Origin: Syngnathus acus
Lineage: Eukaryota > Chordata > Actinopteri > Syngnathiformes > Syngnathidae
DNA: 64,000 bases
Assembly: GCF_901709675.1 (NCBI RefSeq)
Contig: NC_051102.1
Span: 10,983,412-11,047,411 of the forward strand
Reading direction: 5' to 3'
Shown: piece by piece, positions 49,301 through 61,982 of the stretch
Numbering within the stretch: position 1 is the stretch's first letter
How the letters are laid out: each line of letters opens with the position of its first letter
Notes under the pieces: model-generated
What the model was told of the DNA's origin: nothing
Seen by the model: the letters and a program-made list of their open reading frames with translations, nothing else
The model's database searches: none
Position numbers and translations under genes: made by a program

Positions 49301-51326
49301 CACAGTCGGCGAATTAGCAGCGGCCTCGTACCCGCAACAGGCTTCACGTAATGCCATAATGTCTCACTGCAATACAGCAAGCCAGCCAGCCAGGCAGCCA
49401 CCCACGCGCACAATGTTTTCACACTTTCTTTCTGTCTCTGTTGCTCTCTCCCCAGCAAGACTACCTTGTTATCTTCACTTTCATGTTCAATTCAAAGCCT
49501 GGTATCGCATGAATAACACAAAAGAAAAGCTCCAATGCTGGTTTGGGCTGATGACACATTTGTCCTTGCATTTTCTGGTCTACCACCCTAGGAGGTCCCG
49601 GAAGCGGCAAGGGAACACAGTGCCTGAAGATCGCCGAGCGTTACGGCTTTCAGTACGTGTCGGTGGGGGAGCTGCTGCGCAAGAAGATGATCCACAACGC
49701 CACTAGCAACAGGAAGTGGAGCCTGATCGCTAAGATCATCACCAACGGCGAGCTGGCACCGCAGGTAGTCCCAGAAAGACACAGGAACAACACCAACGCA
49801 CACAAGTAGCCGTTCATTAGCGGTGTTTGAGTCACACGGGAAGCCGGACGCATCTCATTAGTGCCGAGGAAATAAGTCAGACTGGCCAACCTGAGTTGGT
49901 TTGCGTGCTTTTGAATGTCGTCGTTGCCATTCAATCGTTAGTTAGTTAGTTAGTTAAGGAGCACCTCTTAAGATAGACTCTATTTGAGTCAAATGAAACA
50001 CGATTAAGCTTGCCTTCCCTAGACTTTTGCACAGTACACTTTTTATGATGACCCCGAGGTCTAGCGATTGAAATGATCTGGGTCGGTTCGGGGAGGCAGC
50101 TGCTGCTGTCCACACAGATGAAGCGGTCGGTGATGCGGCAAAGTGCGAAGCCAAAAAACACTCGGCGCTACCGCCCACGTCGCGACTGGCGGTGCCGAGC
50201 GCCCTCGCAAAATCGTTCTCTTTGAATCCTTCCCTTCTTTCCCATCATCTCCGTCCGGCCGTTCGCCAGATGGCCTGTCGTGAAGCAGTCAAACAAACAG
50301 CAAAGTGGGTCATGCTGGCAGCTCGTTCCATGCGATCAAGTCATTCGTGGCTATGGGACATTGCTTAAACACATGAAGATTTTAAAAGTGGGCAGAAAAT
50401 CAATTTGTTTTCTCCATCAAGACACAAGCATCAAACGTCAATGGATTCAACCAAACTATCAGTATCTTGTTTTCTCTGCCAGTACATTATTGATCCACCA
50501 CATGCATCACCAAATGACCCCTTTTAACCTGGGTTTGGACAAAATATCCACACGATGATCTATTGCTAGTATTGATACACAATTGCTAAATATTGATCAT
50601 AGGACAACATCATCCATATTGTTATGCATCATCTCCAGCAAAGTATCGATACACGAGCATCAAATATGGATGTGTTTTAACTGGAGGCGGGTCAAAATAG
50701 CAGCAATCTTGTGATTTATGGGTTGAACTCACGCATGCGACAGTATCGATAAACAAGCATCAAATAATGGAAACGGATGACTCATTTCATGACATACCAA
50801 ATTGGTTTCCTCTCACAGTAAAGTACTGCTCCACAAACGTCAACTATTAGTCTGTTTTTAGCCACGGCGGGATAAAACATCCTTTTTTTTCTCTTCCAAT
50901 TCTCATAAACCCCATCAAAATGTTGATTTAACATTTTTCTCTTACATGACACGATGCACAGTTAAATACTGTTTGCATGGCTTGCAATGGGGTCAAGTTA
51001 TTTGGTCCAATGTGATTGGCATCCAAAAGGTTAGGTGCATGCTATGGAGTCTGGTGAACCACTTCAAGGCTTGGAAAGCGGCCATGGAATCTTGATGAGA
51101 AAGCGCCCGCCTGCGTTGTGTGTGTGTGTGTGTGTGTGTGTGTTGCTACTGTGTTATTTTTAGAGCAGCGAAGCGCTCGTGTATCTGCTTTTGTTGACCT
51201 CCTCCTGCAGTCAGGAAGAAGTAAGTGACGCTAAAGGATGCTGGCACTCAGTGGCCTCGAGTGAGCTCGACCGACCGCCATCATGTTGCACCACTCGAAT
51301 ACAGCGTGGGATAGATAGAGAGAGAG

Positions 51327-51361
<35 letters not shown>

Positions 51362-54300
51362 AATTGGCCGGCAGTGTGCCGCTGTCATCGCTTCTCTTAG
51401 GTCCAGGCTCGTCATGATTAATATTTGATGCGCTTTCAACTCAGCCAGAAAAGGTTAACTAAAGGAGACTTGATGACTCATTCGAATCACATGATTCAAG
51501 CCAAAGACTTGTCTTCCTTTTTTCTTCTCTTATTGCGATTATTCCTCCTTTGTAATCATTATATATCCAAAGAAAAAGCTAAACAAACATACATACTATA
51601 TTTGGATGATGACATGGCGCATGATCGCTATTCAAACTATTCATTTAACTGTCGAGGGATGCATCCCATCCCATCCCAGCCGGCGCTGACAAGGTCTTGT
51701 AGCATTTACGCTAGCTAATGCAAATGGTGGATGGATAAAACAAGAGCGCAGCATCTGTGTTTTGCAGGAGACCACGATCACCGAGATCAAGCAAGAAGAT
51801 CATGAAAATCCCAGACGCCAACGGCATAGTCATCGATGGCTTTCGATGAGACGTCGGGCAGGCCTTGTCCTTTGAGGACCAGGTGAGTGTCAAACGCCTT
51901 GGAATATCGTGGGATACCATATGTTTTTTTTCTCAGGGTACACAATTTATTGGCAATAGCCGCTCATATATATGGCGGCATGTGACAGCCTCAAAACATA
52001 TAGGCTGTTGTTAATTGACAAATACAATATGAAGCCTCAATTACCCAGCAACTAAACTTACAGGCTAAGCGAACATAACGACACATTCTTTTGAACCGCT
52101 GTCAGAAGGTGTGCTTGGGCATCGAACAATTACGGCAGCAAGTGAGAAGCGGAGCTTGTTGCATTTGAAGGCTCTAACGTTTAACGGCACCTCATGAGAG
52201 TCAGCGACTCGCAGTCCAGCTCTATTCAGCAGACACAACAGCACTGGGACATTGCCACGTTTCATCATTTATATTCCTACGGCATCGTCGTAATTACAAA
52301 CAGGACCGTAGTTAAATTGCTGTGGTTAGTTAGTAGTTGCGGTTGCGATGGCTGACGACCAGACCAGGACCAGACGCTCGTCCAAAATCAACCCCAATGC
52401 TCACGAGCCACCACGCTGAGGACCAGAGGGAAACAACAGGAAGGGATGGCGCGAGCAGATCATTCAGGTCTGCAACATGAGTTCTGAGATTGCCCTTTCT
52501 CTTTTTTGGAGTCTCCAGCTGAAATAAACAGTTGTAGGAGACGTTCTTTGTGTGACATCGGAGGCTTTGTGACAATTGACGTTACATTTTCGACATTTAC
52601 CCAAGCGTGCCGCTCCGTCGCCCGCATCAATCAGCTCACCATCCACATACAAATACCCTTCGTTTGTTTCTTACCTGATCTGCAGCCCTTTCGCCCCCCC
52701 CCCCCGTGACCAGCGACGTATAGTGACCAACGCAGCATCAATAGAAACTGCTGCAAGTCCAATCATTTGTGTACGTAATCTAATCTACCTGTTGTCATTA
52801 ATAGAAACTGACTTTTTTTTTTTTATTTTATAGCTAGTCTGCGGTAACACTGCAGCTCTGCTTACCATCTTTGCCTTTGACACGATGGTGCTTCCTTCCA
52901 TTTACTTAGTTTGACCGCCTGCTTGAAAATCGTCACCCAGTCTCACTGTCTGGTCATGGGTGGCCAAAGTCACTGTTGGAGAGTATTACGTCGAAATCAG
53001 AAACAGGGCAGATGACAAGACAATTTACGTGGTTGTTGAATTTCTCACTTGAGAGGCGCTGAACACTCCTGGAACTCGACCTCCTTTTGTGCAAGCATGT
53101 GCTTGATGTCATGCAAATTGGCGTCTGGAAACAAAAGCAAAACTTCTATTTTGGATGGAATATTAATAGAGCGCAAATGTCAAGATTGTCATCGACGTTC
53201 CCTCTCTGCTGGCAGATCTGCACTCCCGACGTGGTGGTGTTCCTGGCGTGCACCACCCACCGCTTGAAGGAGCGCCTGCAGCGGCGGGGCCGAGCACAGG
53301 GTCGCCCCGACGACAACCCGAAAGCCATCGACCGGCGTTTGACCAACTTAAGCAAAACACCATCCCTTGGTCAAGTACTTCCAGGAGCGGGGCCTCATCG
53401 TCACGGTAACGCACGCCATACGGAACACAAGATTCGATCCGTTATGACTATGCTACATTTCAGATCGAGTTTAGGTTAACGCAATCCAAAGAATTTGTAC
53501 AGTCTTGGTGGCTTTTGGCTGCAACTGATGAATGGCATTCATTTCAGTGGGAAAAGATGATTTGAGAAATGTCTTTTTAGTTATGAGCGCTGTCACGAAA
53601 CAAATTCATTCATTACTGTATCTATAATATACTAAAGACATCCTTTGCAAGATAACTCGACTCTGTATTGTAAAACACTGAAAATGTTTGTCCTATTTGT
53701 TTGAAATGATTGTATTGTCTAACATTAGCTTGGGGTTCTAGGAAACGTCCTCATGAATAGTGCAAAGTGCACACAAACGGTAACGACTAATGGGCAGATC
53801 ATTAGTCGGGTCCTGTTAATTGCATCCCTCGCGGGAGCTTCATTAAACAGGCCAGCTTCGGCAGGTGACCGTCGGCCACCTCGCTTCTTATCGATCTGCC
53901 TATTAACAATAAGGGACGAGCGGAAAACCACTTTTTCTATTTGTATTGTTATACATACATTGGATCCCTGGAGACATACTCTGCCAAGAGTAAAAATACA
54001 CAACCAATGTATTTTTAAGATGAGTTTGGAAATTCTTCAATTACTGACACACTAAATGTTCCACCCATGATTGGGAGCTAGGGTGACGTGAAAATGTCAC
54101 AGCTTTCAGCGGCTCCGTGGAACATCCGCAACATTTTGACTAAACGAAATTCTCTCCTCTCAGCTGGACGCGGCTCGTGATGAAGAGGAGGTGTTCTGTG
54201 ACATCAGCGCAACTTTAGATAACAAGCTCTTTCCCGTCAGAGGGGTCCGCCGCAGGTAGTCTCAGATGCTATTTTCAGCTGAACAACTCCATGCAGCACG

Positions 54301-57300
54301 ACTGGCCCACGGCCGGCCGGGGCTTAGTAACGTTTGCCTCGTTGTTCCAACGTCTGCGCGTTTTGATGTCGGCTCCCGGTGGTCCAGTGTGGATTCTGGC
54401 GCTACATTTCGAATGAGTTGTGTCCATTCATTGAGCGCGCCAACACCGTCAGTTCTCCAGGGAGAGGAGCAGCTTTCAGTGACAGGCTGAAGTCACTTTG
54501 TTGGCTCGCTAACAGACGAGGAAATTATTCGTCCCCTCCTTCCCCCATAGCACGCAGCGTTTTTGAATCCATTCTGCCAGGGAGGGACAACGCTCAAAGA
54601 TCACATCACGTGTTCAACTTTGCGCACTTCTCAGCAGGACTTCCCTATTCTGGACCTGCACTAAAATGATGGCTTTATTAGTTTGGAGACGATGCGTTTG
54701 AAACGTTTCACATCTTCAATCGTAACTTCACGCAAGTGTGCCTTTGTGTTGTTCATCGGAAGATGTGAATTTGCCTTGAAGATGGATAAAGTACTATATT
54801 CTCTCTTGTTACATCTGTAGTGAGTTTATCAGGAACCAAGGTGAGATAAGAGTAAAAAAAAAAAAAAAAAATCTCCCACCCGCTCCCTGGTTACGGCACT
54901 TGTTGTCATGGCAACCGGCATTGCAGCACTAGCTAAGCTTTGTGAGAAGCGCACAATCATTTAGGTCAGACGGCGGCATTGCTTGCGTAAGGTGCCTTAC
55001 CAACCATCGCATTCTCATTGATGGATGCCGCATCTGCCCGTGCAGCAATTTGGGATGGACAAAAAAATGAACGCCTTAAATGGATACATCAGCTACAAAT
55101 AAACATGTCTCTCCGTTTATTGCTAGCATCACGCTCACGCAGTTTTGTCCGTTCTTTTGTCGATAAGGTCGTGTAAGGACAACGAGTTGAGTTTTGTCTC
55201 AAAAATCGGAACGTCATTTCATTGGAAATTGCAGTGGAGCCCATCCAACAAGCATCTGGTCAGATGACAGAAGCTATCCGTTTTTTTCCACCTGTTATCG
55301 CAAGAGCATTACGCGTTCTTATCAAATTCTTCCAGTTATGAGGCGCCTTTGCAAAAATTCAACCATTTGACGGTAGGACGATAATTGCCCCAAAGTTCTT
55401 GTGACATTTAAAGCTGACAAAAATATCATTTCCAGTTCTTTCAAATGGCATGGTCACTTGGTAGCAATTTCAATATACTGACGGATGGATAATGATTTGG
55501 TTTCAGATGATCCCCAATCAGTCTTTGCATAAGCAGAAAACGTGTTCCAATTATTTTCACTTACTTCTGGAATGGCAGCTGGGTGCCGATGATGGCGAAT
55601 AAGATGAGGGGGATGGCGATGTGTCATCCGAGCGGCGGGCAGGGAATGACGGCTTGAATGTAGTGACGTCGCCATGGGGAATGTCAGCAGGTCCTTGCAG
55701 ACGGAGGAAGAGAAGTTGTCAAGGCATCCCAATTTAATCAAGTCATAGTTATATGTTTTGTCGCCCGCAGTTCCAAGTGAGCTGGATCTCAGTATGCTGC
55801 CTGAATGCAACATGGGCCACTTTGCTGGAAAGACTGATGAGGTAAGAAGCAAAGTCCATTTGGATTTTTTTCCAATGACGATTTGGCACCTTACATATCA
55901 ATGAACATGAATATCAAAGACAATGTAGTCTCGGGTGAACGATGCACAAATAAAGTGAGTGAAGACATTTTTGAAACGCTAATTGACCTTACGTGCCAGA
56001 TTCGGTCTTTGAATTTGCGCAGTAGCTTTCCCAGTGTGCAGTCAGAAGCAGCGTAAACAACTTGGAGCATCTGTTAAATAAACAATGAATCAACATTAGG
56101 AGGAGGGGGGCCGGGGGGGAGAAAATTAGCACAGCAATGTTTTTGCGCTCACTTTTCACACATTTGCTCACTATTTTTTCTTCATTGGTAGTAGGAGGTG
56201 AGATGAAACACGGAGGCGATGTTTATCTTGCAGGCGCTTGTCTGAGAGTCAGAAGAAAAGCAAAACAAAATGACACTGAAAGCTCAAGTAATCAGAGAAT
56301 CACTTATTTCAAAATTGTAAAGCTCCAAATGTTCTTCAAGCAAACATTTCTGATGTCAAAAGAAAAAAAAGGAAATGTACTTAAGTCCGAAAACAAACAA
56401 CTGCTTAAATCATTTGAAAAATTCTCTTCTTCACACGAAATAGATTTAAATAGGATTGTGATTATACTGCAAAAAAAAAAAAAAACCCACAATCATTTTA
56501 TTCCTCTCTATTCTGACATGGATTGAAAAGAGTAACAAGCCAATTTTGTGTGTGCATATATTTAGGATGAAGAGGAAGAAGAGCTCGGATACGCCAAAGA
56601 AAGTGAAGAAAGTAAGTATTCACCGCCGTCACCACCTTCAATCACTAAACGTTGATGTTTGTCTAACACGACAATTTGAAGAGTTTTCATTTGATAACTT
56701 TCTAAACAGAACAGTCAATGAAACGAATTCATGTACGCTTTGCTAAATTTGGTCTAATTATCCTAGCGCGTATTTTGTAAAGCCAAGGATCATCTTTTCA
56801 TCTAACACAAGTGACAAAATGTCCATGTTTTTGAAAACATCGAAAACACTTTCGATGGACCTCGTGTACATCATTTTGGAAACATGACACGACACCCCTT
56901 GAGTGTGCGCATGTATCTGTGTGTGTCCATGCTAAAGTGAACCTTGCTCTCATTTTCTCGGACAGGTTTTTGCACACTGCCAAAAAAGCCTAAGGTCATC
57001 TTTTTGATGGGTACGCGCACACACAAATGCACACACACACACACACGCGACATGGAACAGCAAAGCTCATTCGTCGGACCTGAATTCCAACCCAAAATGA
57101 GAGTCAAGGCTGTTTGTATTAGTCCTCATACATTTTAGCCTCCACGTTTAATCAAATTTAATTCAATTATAATTCAAACTAAATACATGATATGAAAATG
57201 AAATAGAAATCAAAATGGTAACTAAATTATAGTTGTCATATGTTAAAATCAAAATATTTCTAATAGAAAATATAGAATTTGAATTTTAAAAATGTGTAAT

Positions 57301-59815
57301 AAAACTAAACATCATCATAACTAGACATAAATTCAAATGAAATTTGAATTTAAAATCTTAAATGAATCCCAAAGGAAGAAAAAGAAAAATGAACTTTGAG
57401 ATAAATACATAAACACCCGAAAATAAACGTCCTCATAGTAATGTTGCATTAAAACAATAGTGAATCTTCAAAAAGATACATACAAAGTTAAACAAACTAG
57501 ACAAAAGAGAAGTATTTGACTATCACATCCAAATGTTTTTTGTTCAGCTGAGTGGGCCAAGTTGCAGTTCGGAAGTCAAAAACCAACTAACAGGAAGAAT
57601 GCAAGAAGGTTTAAGCTGTGACTTTGCTCCTCTCTGCCAGCACCGTTGTCGTTATGGCAACCCATCAAATCCACACGGAATCGGGGAAAGAAAAAAAAAT
57701 ATCTGCCTGTGGATGGCTTATTGGACGGTGTAGAAAACCGTGTAGCCATAATGACATGTTTATCTACCACTAGTACAACTCGCATCATCATCAGCATCGT
57801 GATAATGATCATACGATAACTGCATCCTGACACGCAGACGTGCAAAGGAAATGATTTGGCATACACACACACACACACACACACAATACATTCGATGCAC
57901 CTGCACAATCTAATGACCTCGTTATTTCATAATCAGTCATGAGCTGGATTGTGCTTTTAAGTCTACTTTTAATTATGTCCAGCACAGTCAGGAAATGCAC
58001 TATATAAAGACATAATTGCTCATTCATGACTAACAAACTAAATGCATTTCATTTTGGATTGTTGATTTCACACTGTAAAATTATAATACAATATTTTTCA
58101 TTAACTGCTCAAGAAGACATAAAATCCACCTATTGCTGAACCTAACCCATAATTCATAAATACCTCATTACATAACATAAATCTATTGATTGCTACTATA
58201 TTTTCTATGTGTGCGTTTGGGCCTGTAGGCGCTGCGGGCTCAGGCAAGCGCGCACAATGCGAGCGCATGGAGGACAAACTGGGCCTGCGTCGCGTGTCAA
58301 TGGCCGACCTGCTTTGCAGCGAAATGCAGACTCCAGGCGACAGGGGGCGCCACCTACGGGACATCCTGCAGAGAGGAGAGCCCCTGCCGGAGGTCAGTGA
58401 CCGCAACCCTAGCTAGCCACCATTGTTACCAGTTTCACTGCTGGACACCAAACCGGGAGGACGCTGGTCTACCGTGACAGTTTGCACCAAAAAGCCGATT
58501 CATAAAACGGAGTCAAACGATTTGGGCTGATTAAATCCCCATTGAAGGCACAGGTGCTAAATGCATCGATAGGTCAATTCATTCGAAGAAGCATGGTGGT
58601 TGGCGGTTGTGCACTTTTATGTGTCAAATGACAGCAGTAAGCTCTTTTTGATCCACTTTTGACTGAACACACACGCACACATGCACAAACACACTGTCTC
58701 ACGTTCAAAGGTGCCGAATCGTGCCTGTGTGCAAGGCAAGCGAGTTTTGAAGTCAAATGTCACAGAGAAGCCAATATGACAGCCCGAGGAGTTTCATCAC
58801 CTCCACAGTATTTACCAGATTGAAAACAAAAATGTCAAAGATTGGTTAGTCAATGTAAAATGAGCAGGTTGTTTGATTTTTTTTTTTTTTTTAAGCTGAA
58901 ATCATGGCAGTAGCGGAAATGACGCCACCGGCGGCCATCTTGCGTTGCCACATGCGCAAATTGAATCGACAAAAATGCGATCAAAACATTTGTCTTATTA
59001 AGTATATCTCTGACGCCGACCGAGTACTACTCACAGCTTCATTTGCACGGCGTCGTCGGAACCACCGCCAATGAAATGAGGGCCCGTGGCGACAGGCAAT
59101 TAACTTCTTCTCCAACCTGGTATTTGGTGTCTACCTATCAAACCAGAACGTGATTGCTTGACATACTTCCGTGTGTGTCATATAGGACATTACCATGGAT
59201 GTGCTGTGCGAGGCTGTCGGAGCAGCAGCAGCAGCAGCAGCAGCAACTAGACGTCAGACAAGGGGCGTGGTGCTATGCGGCTTCCCCGTAGACCTGAGAC
59301 AGGCTCAAGTGTACGAGGCCAAGGGTGGTTCCGCATCACCCGTCTTCTTCTATGGTTTGAGGACAAAGGGAAAGTTAACAAATGTATGTGTCAGATGGGT
59401 GAGCCCACCGCAGTGCTCCTGCTCAGCTGCTCCACCCAAACTCTCACCAGTCGTCTGCAGAGACGCCGGAGTTTCACTTCGGCCACGGTGTCGCCGACGG
59501 TCAAAGACGGTGCCTCGTGCTGGAGGAATGACAGCTTCTGGGCCGACGCCGAGCCGGTGGTGGAACACTACGAAGAAAAAAAGCTGCTGCACAGGGTCAG
59601 TGCATCGTGGAAAGTGCAAACACATCTCATTTTTTCCTTTTTTATGACCACATATTTTTTACTCCAAGTTGCCTCGTCACATGTTTAGAAAAACCTCATG
59701 CATCAATGTTTGAGCACATTTGTAACTTTTTATTTTGCAGATTGATGCCGAGAAGTCACCTGACCAAGTGTTCGCTCAAATCTGCCAGGTGATGGAGACC
59801 TTTCCCGCTATTTGA
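46339..59815 (+). CDS. ak5: adenylate kinase 5, frame disrupted in exons 5-7
   Basis: Fourteen exons align in order with the vertebrate protein: 46339-46398, 47179-47365, 48505-48672, 49592-49764, 51768-51882, 53216-53405, 54164-54255, 55771-55841, 56566-56611, 56966-57010, 58229-58392, 59186-59324, 59395-59595 and 59741-59815 (stop TGA). AK5 is a cytosolic, brain-enriched enzyme with two adenylate kinase domains that converts ATP and AMP to ADP. Exons 1-4 (196 residues) are clean and include the first P-loop GGPGSGKGTQ with Lys145. Exon 5 has an extra base and a stop, exon 6 lacks two bases, exon 7 has an extra base before its donor, and the exon 12 donor leaves one surplus base. Read as given, translation stops at 51873-51875. 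Exons 8-14 remain recognisable, but the second domain has lost key substrate residues. It may be a decaying gene or the sequence may contain errors; see the separate entries. Confidence 0.85.
46813..46936. repeat. recent 66-bp tandem duplication in ak5 intron 1
   Basis: Copies 46813-46872 and 46879-46936 are nearly identical and differ mainly in the length of two homopolymers. Each carries a pyrimidine-rich tract ending ttccacag|gtgtag, so a splice-acceptor-like sequence has been duplicated. No exon of the gene is recognised here. Confidence 0.85.
48462..48500. repeat. (TG)n/(CGTG)n repeat abutting the ak5 exon 3 acceptor
   Basis: A run of TG and CGTG units ends four bases before the exon 3 start at 48505 (tgacag acceptor). 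It occupies the place where a polypyrimidine tract would be expected. Confidence 0.85.
51117..51143. repeat. (TG)n microsatellite in ak5 intron 4
   Basis: Uninterrupted TG run. Confidence 0.95.
51313..51363. repeat. (GAAA)n microsatellite in ak5 intron 4
   Basis: A short GATA/GA stretch followed by about nine GAAA units. Confidence 0.95.
51768..54255 (+). pseudogene. ak5: disabled segment of ak5, exons 5-7
   Basis: Exon 5 (51768-51882) is 115 nt where 38 codons (114 nt) are expected. The extra base lies near 51793, and in the restored frame the conserved GFPR is replaced by Gly-Phe-Arg-stop (TGA 51847-51849). Exon 6 (53216-53405) is 190 nt against 192 expected, lacking one base near 53349 and one near 53366. 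Exon 7 (54164-54255) is 92 nt where 91 fits the phase of exon 8, with the surplus most easily placed in GGGG 54242-54245. Splice sites of all three exons are intact. Expected lengths are taken from the human protein as remembered. Confidence 0.7.
57862..57885. repeat. (CA)n microsatellite in ak5 intron 10
   Basis: Uninterrupted CA run. Confidence 0.95.
59222..59245 (+). repeat. (GCA)8 codon run inside ak5 exon 12
   Basis: Eight consecutive GCA codons give an octa-alanine insertion in the second kinase domain, where the human protein has only a short loop (VASLGDT). The exon is about 21 nt longer than the human one as a result. Confidence 0.9.
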
Positions 59816-61200
59816 TTTAACGTATGCACACACACATACCTGCCGTTCTCCTGGTTTGATTGTACAGATTAACAAAGTCCGCTGCACAACACAAATACTG
59901 ATTCCGTCACGCACAGCCCATCCTTATGTTTTGTATGGTAAACAAAAAGCATGCATTCACTGTCAAATATAAAGGATCATTTGTGGACAAAAAAAATAAT
60001 AATTAAAAAAAAAAAAACATTTGTACGTCACTAATTGCTTTTCGCGTTCCTTCTGGTCTCACCCGCAAACCAATGGTGCGCTCGGGGCACGCACTGGTTC
60101 TCCATTCGGTAATTCAGTGCTAAATAATATTTACTAAATATCAATGCTTGTCTAAATAAACATACACAATCCATTATTGAATATTCAGTAATTAAATAAA
60201 TATTAGTCTGATAGAAAGAACTTTAATGACATTACTACCTTATTTAGGTCCCTCAACGCCGAACATTGCCTCACTTTGTTTGTTTGACATTCAGCTCTGT
60301 GCTTAGAAGTCATTGTTGTCCACAGAGTGCCCAGCTTCAATCAAATGAAAACGCTTTGCCGTTTTATTCCGCCTTTGTGGAATTTTCGAAGCATTTTGAA
60401 TCTGGAAAAAACAACTTTTCCCTGAACATTTCTCATTCTCGTTAGTGCACCCAAAAACCTGGCCGGGCGGGCAGTTACACCTGGCTGCTAATTAGAGACC
60501 GATTACGTCATATTCTTGCGACTGGAGACCAAAATGGCAACTCGGTTAGTGAGTAAATGCCAACGTTTTGAGCGTTTTTTTTTTTTTTAGAAGAAATACT
60601 TGGTGGATCAACGTTTGAAAAACACTGTGCCAAGTTTAGATTAGGTTAGGCAATAAGTTTTGTCTTATTGGGTTGACTTCCGCTTTAATATCTGAGTCTG
60701 CTACTTACGTTTCAATAAAGTTGTGTATTTGACGAATTGGACTTTTTGCTATGTGACAGTGCCCTCTGCTGGTCAAAAGCGCAATGATGAAGGCTCTGCC
60801 CAAACGTCATCTCATGTCAAATTAAATATTCTTCTGAAATGGTTTCTTGTGTGCGATGCTGTTTTTGTCCATTTAAAGCGTAATGACACATTAAAAAAAT
60901 GACATCAAGTACAAACGAGAACTGGACAAAATTCAGAGTTTTCCGGAGCCAAATTAAATACATTTAAAAGCAATTGCATTATTTTAATTTCATAAAATGG
61001 ATTCAACTCATGTCCATTAATTCATTAAATTGTGCCAAAACAAGTTTAAATTCAATGAACTATGTTTAGAAACATTACTGAACACTCCTTTTTCCAGACA
61101 GATTATTCTGTTAAGTAACATTTAGTACTATTTAGGAGGTTCAACAACTGGCTGGACTCATCTGTCAATAAGAAACATGGACAGCAAAAGTATTTTCACG
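59816..61200. other. interval between convergent ak5 and zzz3
   Basis: This holds the ak5 3' UTR, with a candidate AATAAA at 60714-60719, and AT-rich sequence with A runs near 59989-60017. Minus-strand AATAAA hexamers for zzz3 lie at 61206-61211 and 61247-61252. No exon is recognised between them. Confidence 0.5.
60714..60719 (+). terminator. possible polyadenylation signal of ak5
   Basis: Canonical AATAAA followed by a GT-rich stretch (gttgtgtatttg), about 0.9 kb after the ak5 stop. Confidence 0.45.
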
Positions 61201-61246
61201 AACTTTTTATTTCCACGCGTCTCCTCTAGCATTTTTTGTACATTAT

Positions 61247-61252
61247 TTTATT
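61247..61252 (-). terminator. possible polyadenylation signal of zzz3
   Basis: Minus-strand AATAAA about 730 bp downstream of the zzz3 stop. A second one lies at 61206-61211. Confidence 0.45.
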
Positions 61253-61982
61253 ATTTTCTTAACATAAGAACAGACTTGTTATACACAGATATTTAAGCAG
61301 GAGGGGAGGGAGGGAGGGAGGCTTTCCGGGGGGATAGTTGAGAATGGTGTCTAGTCAGCACAAACAAGACCTATGGGCGTGCGTGCGTGCGTGCGTGCGC
61401 GAGTGAGTGTGTGTATAAAAACGTGGAGGCACCGAGCACCACCTCAAAACTTTTTTTTTTCTTTTTTTAAATAGCTTAATAAAAATACAATCTTTTTCCA
61501 TGAACTTCAACCGAAAGATGACGGACTAAACAATGTTTTTTCGTTTTGTAATATTTTCAATGGCACACACACAACATCTAGCGCCAACTACTGGTCACCA
61601 TAAACGCTTCACGTGATCCATGGCGGCAAACACTGACAGGTGAGTGTGGGAGGGGGGGTAAAATAAAAAAACCGCTGTGTTGGCATTTGAAATGTGGAAG
61701 CGCGACAAACCGCCACTCTTGACGCGCGGGAATGTTGCCTTCACTTTTTTTTTTGTTTTGTCTTTTTCTTTAAAATATCCATGGTTTAACCTCGCTGAGG
61801 CCCGGCGACTTGGCCGGCCGGCCACTCGGCGGCAGCGGAGCTGCTCTGCTCTGCTCCCCCTCCTCCGCCCGCTGGCGTGCCGGCATGGCTTGAGCGATGG
61901 AGCCATGCGCGCTGGAGAGAAGGGAGAGAAAGAAAGAGAACGTGTGCGTGTGGTGGAGCTACGGGCGCCTGCCGCTCGTCTG

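Noticed and set aside
55771-55782. Alternative ak5 exon 8 acceptor nine bases downstream (ttccaag|tgag) that would avoid a frame break at exon 7/8
   Set aside because: It gives a poorer match in length and residues than the upstream acceptor combined with one surplus base in exon 7, though it cannot be excluded without transcript data.
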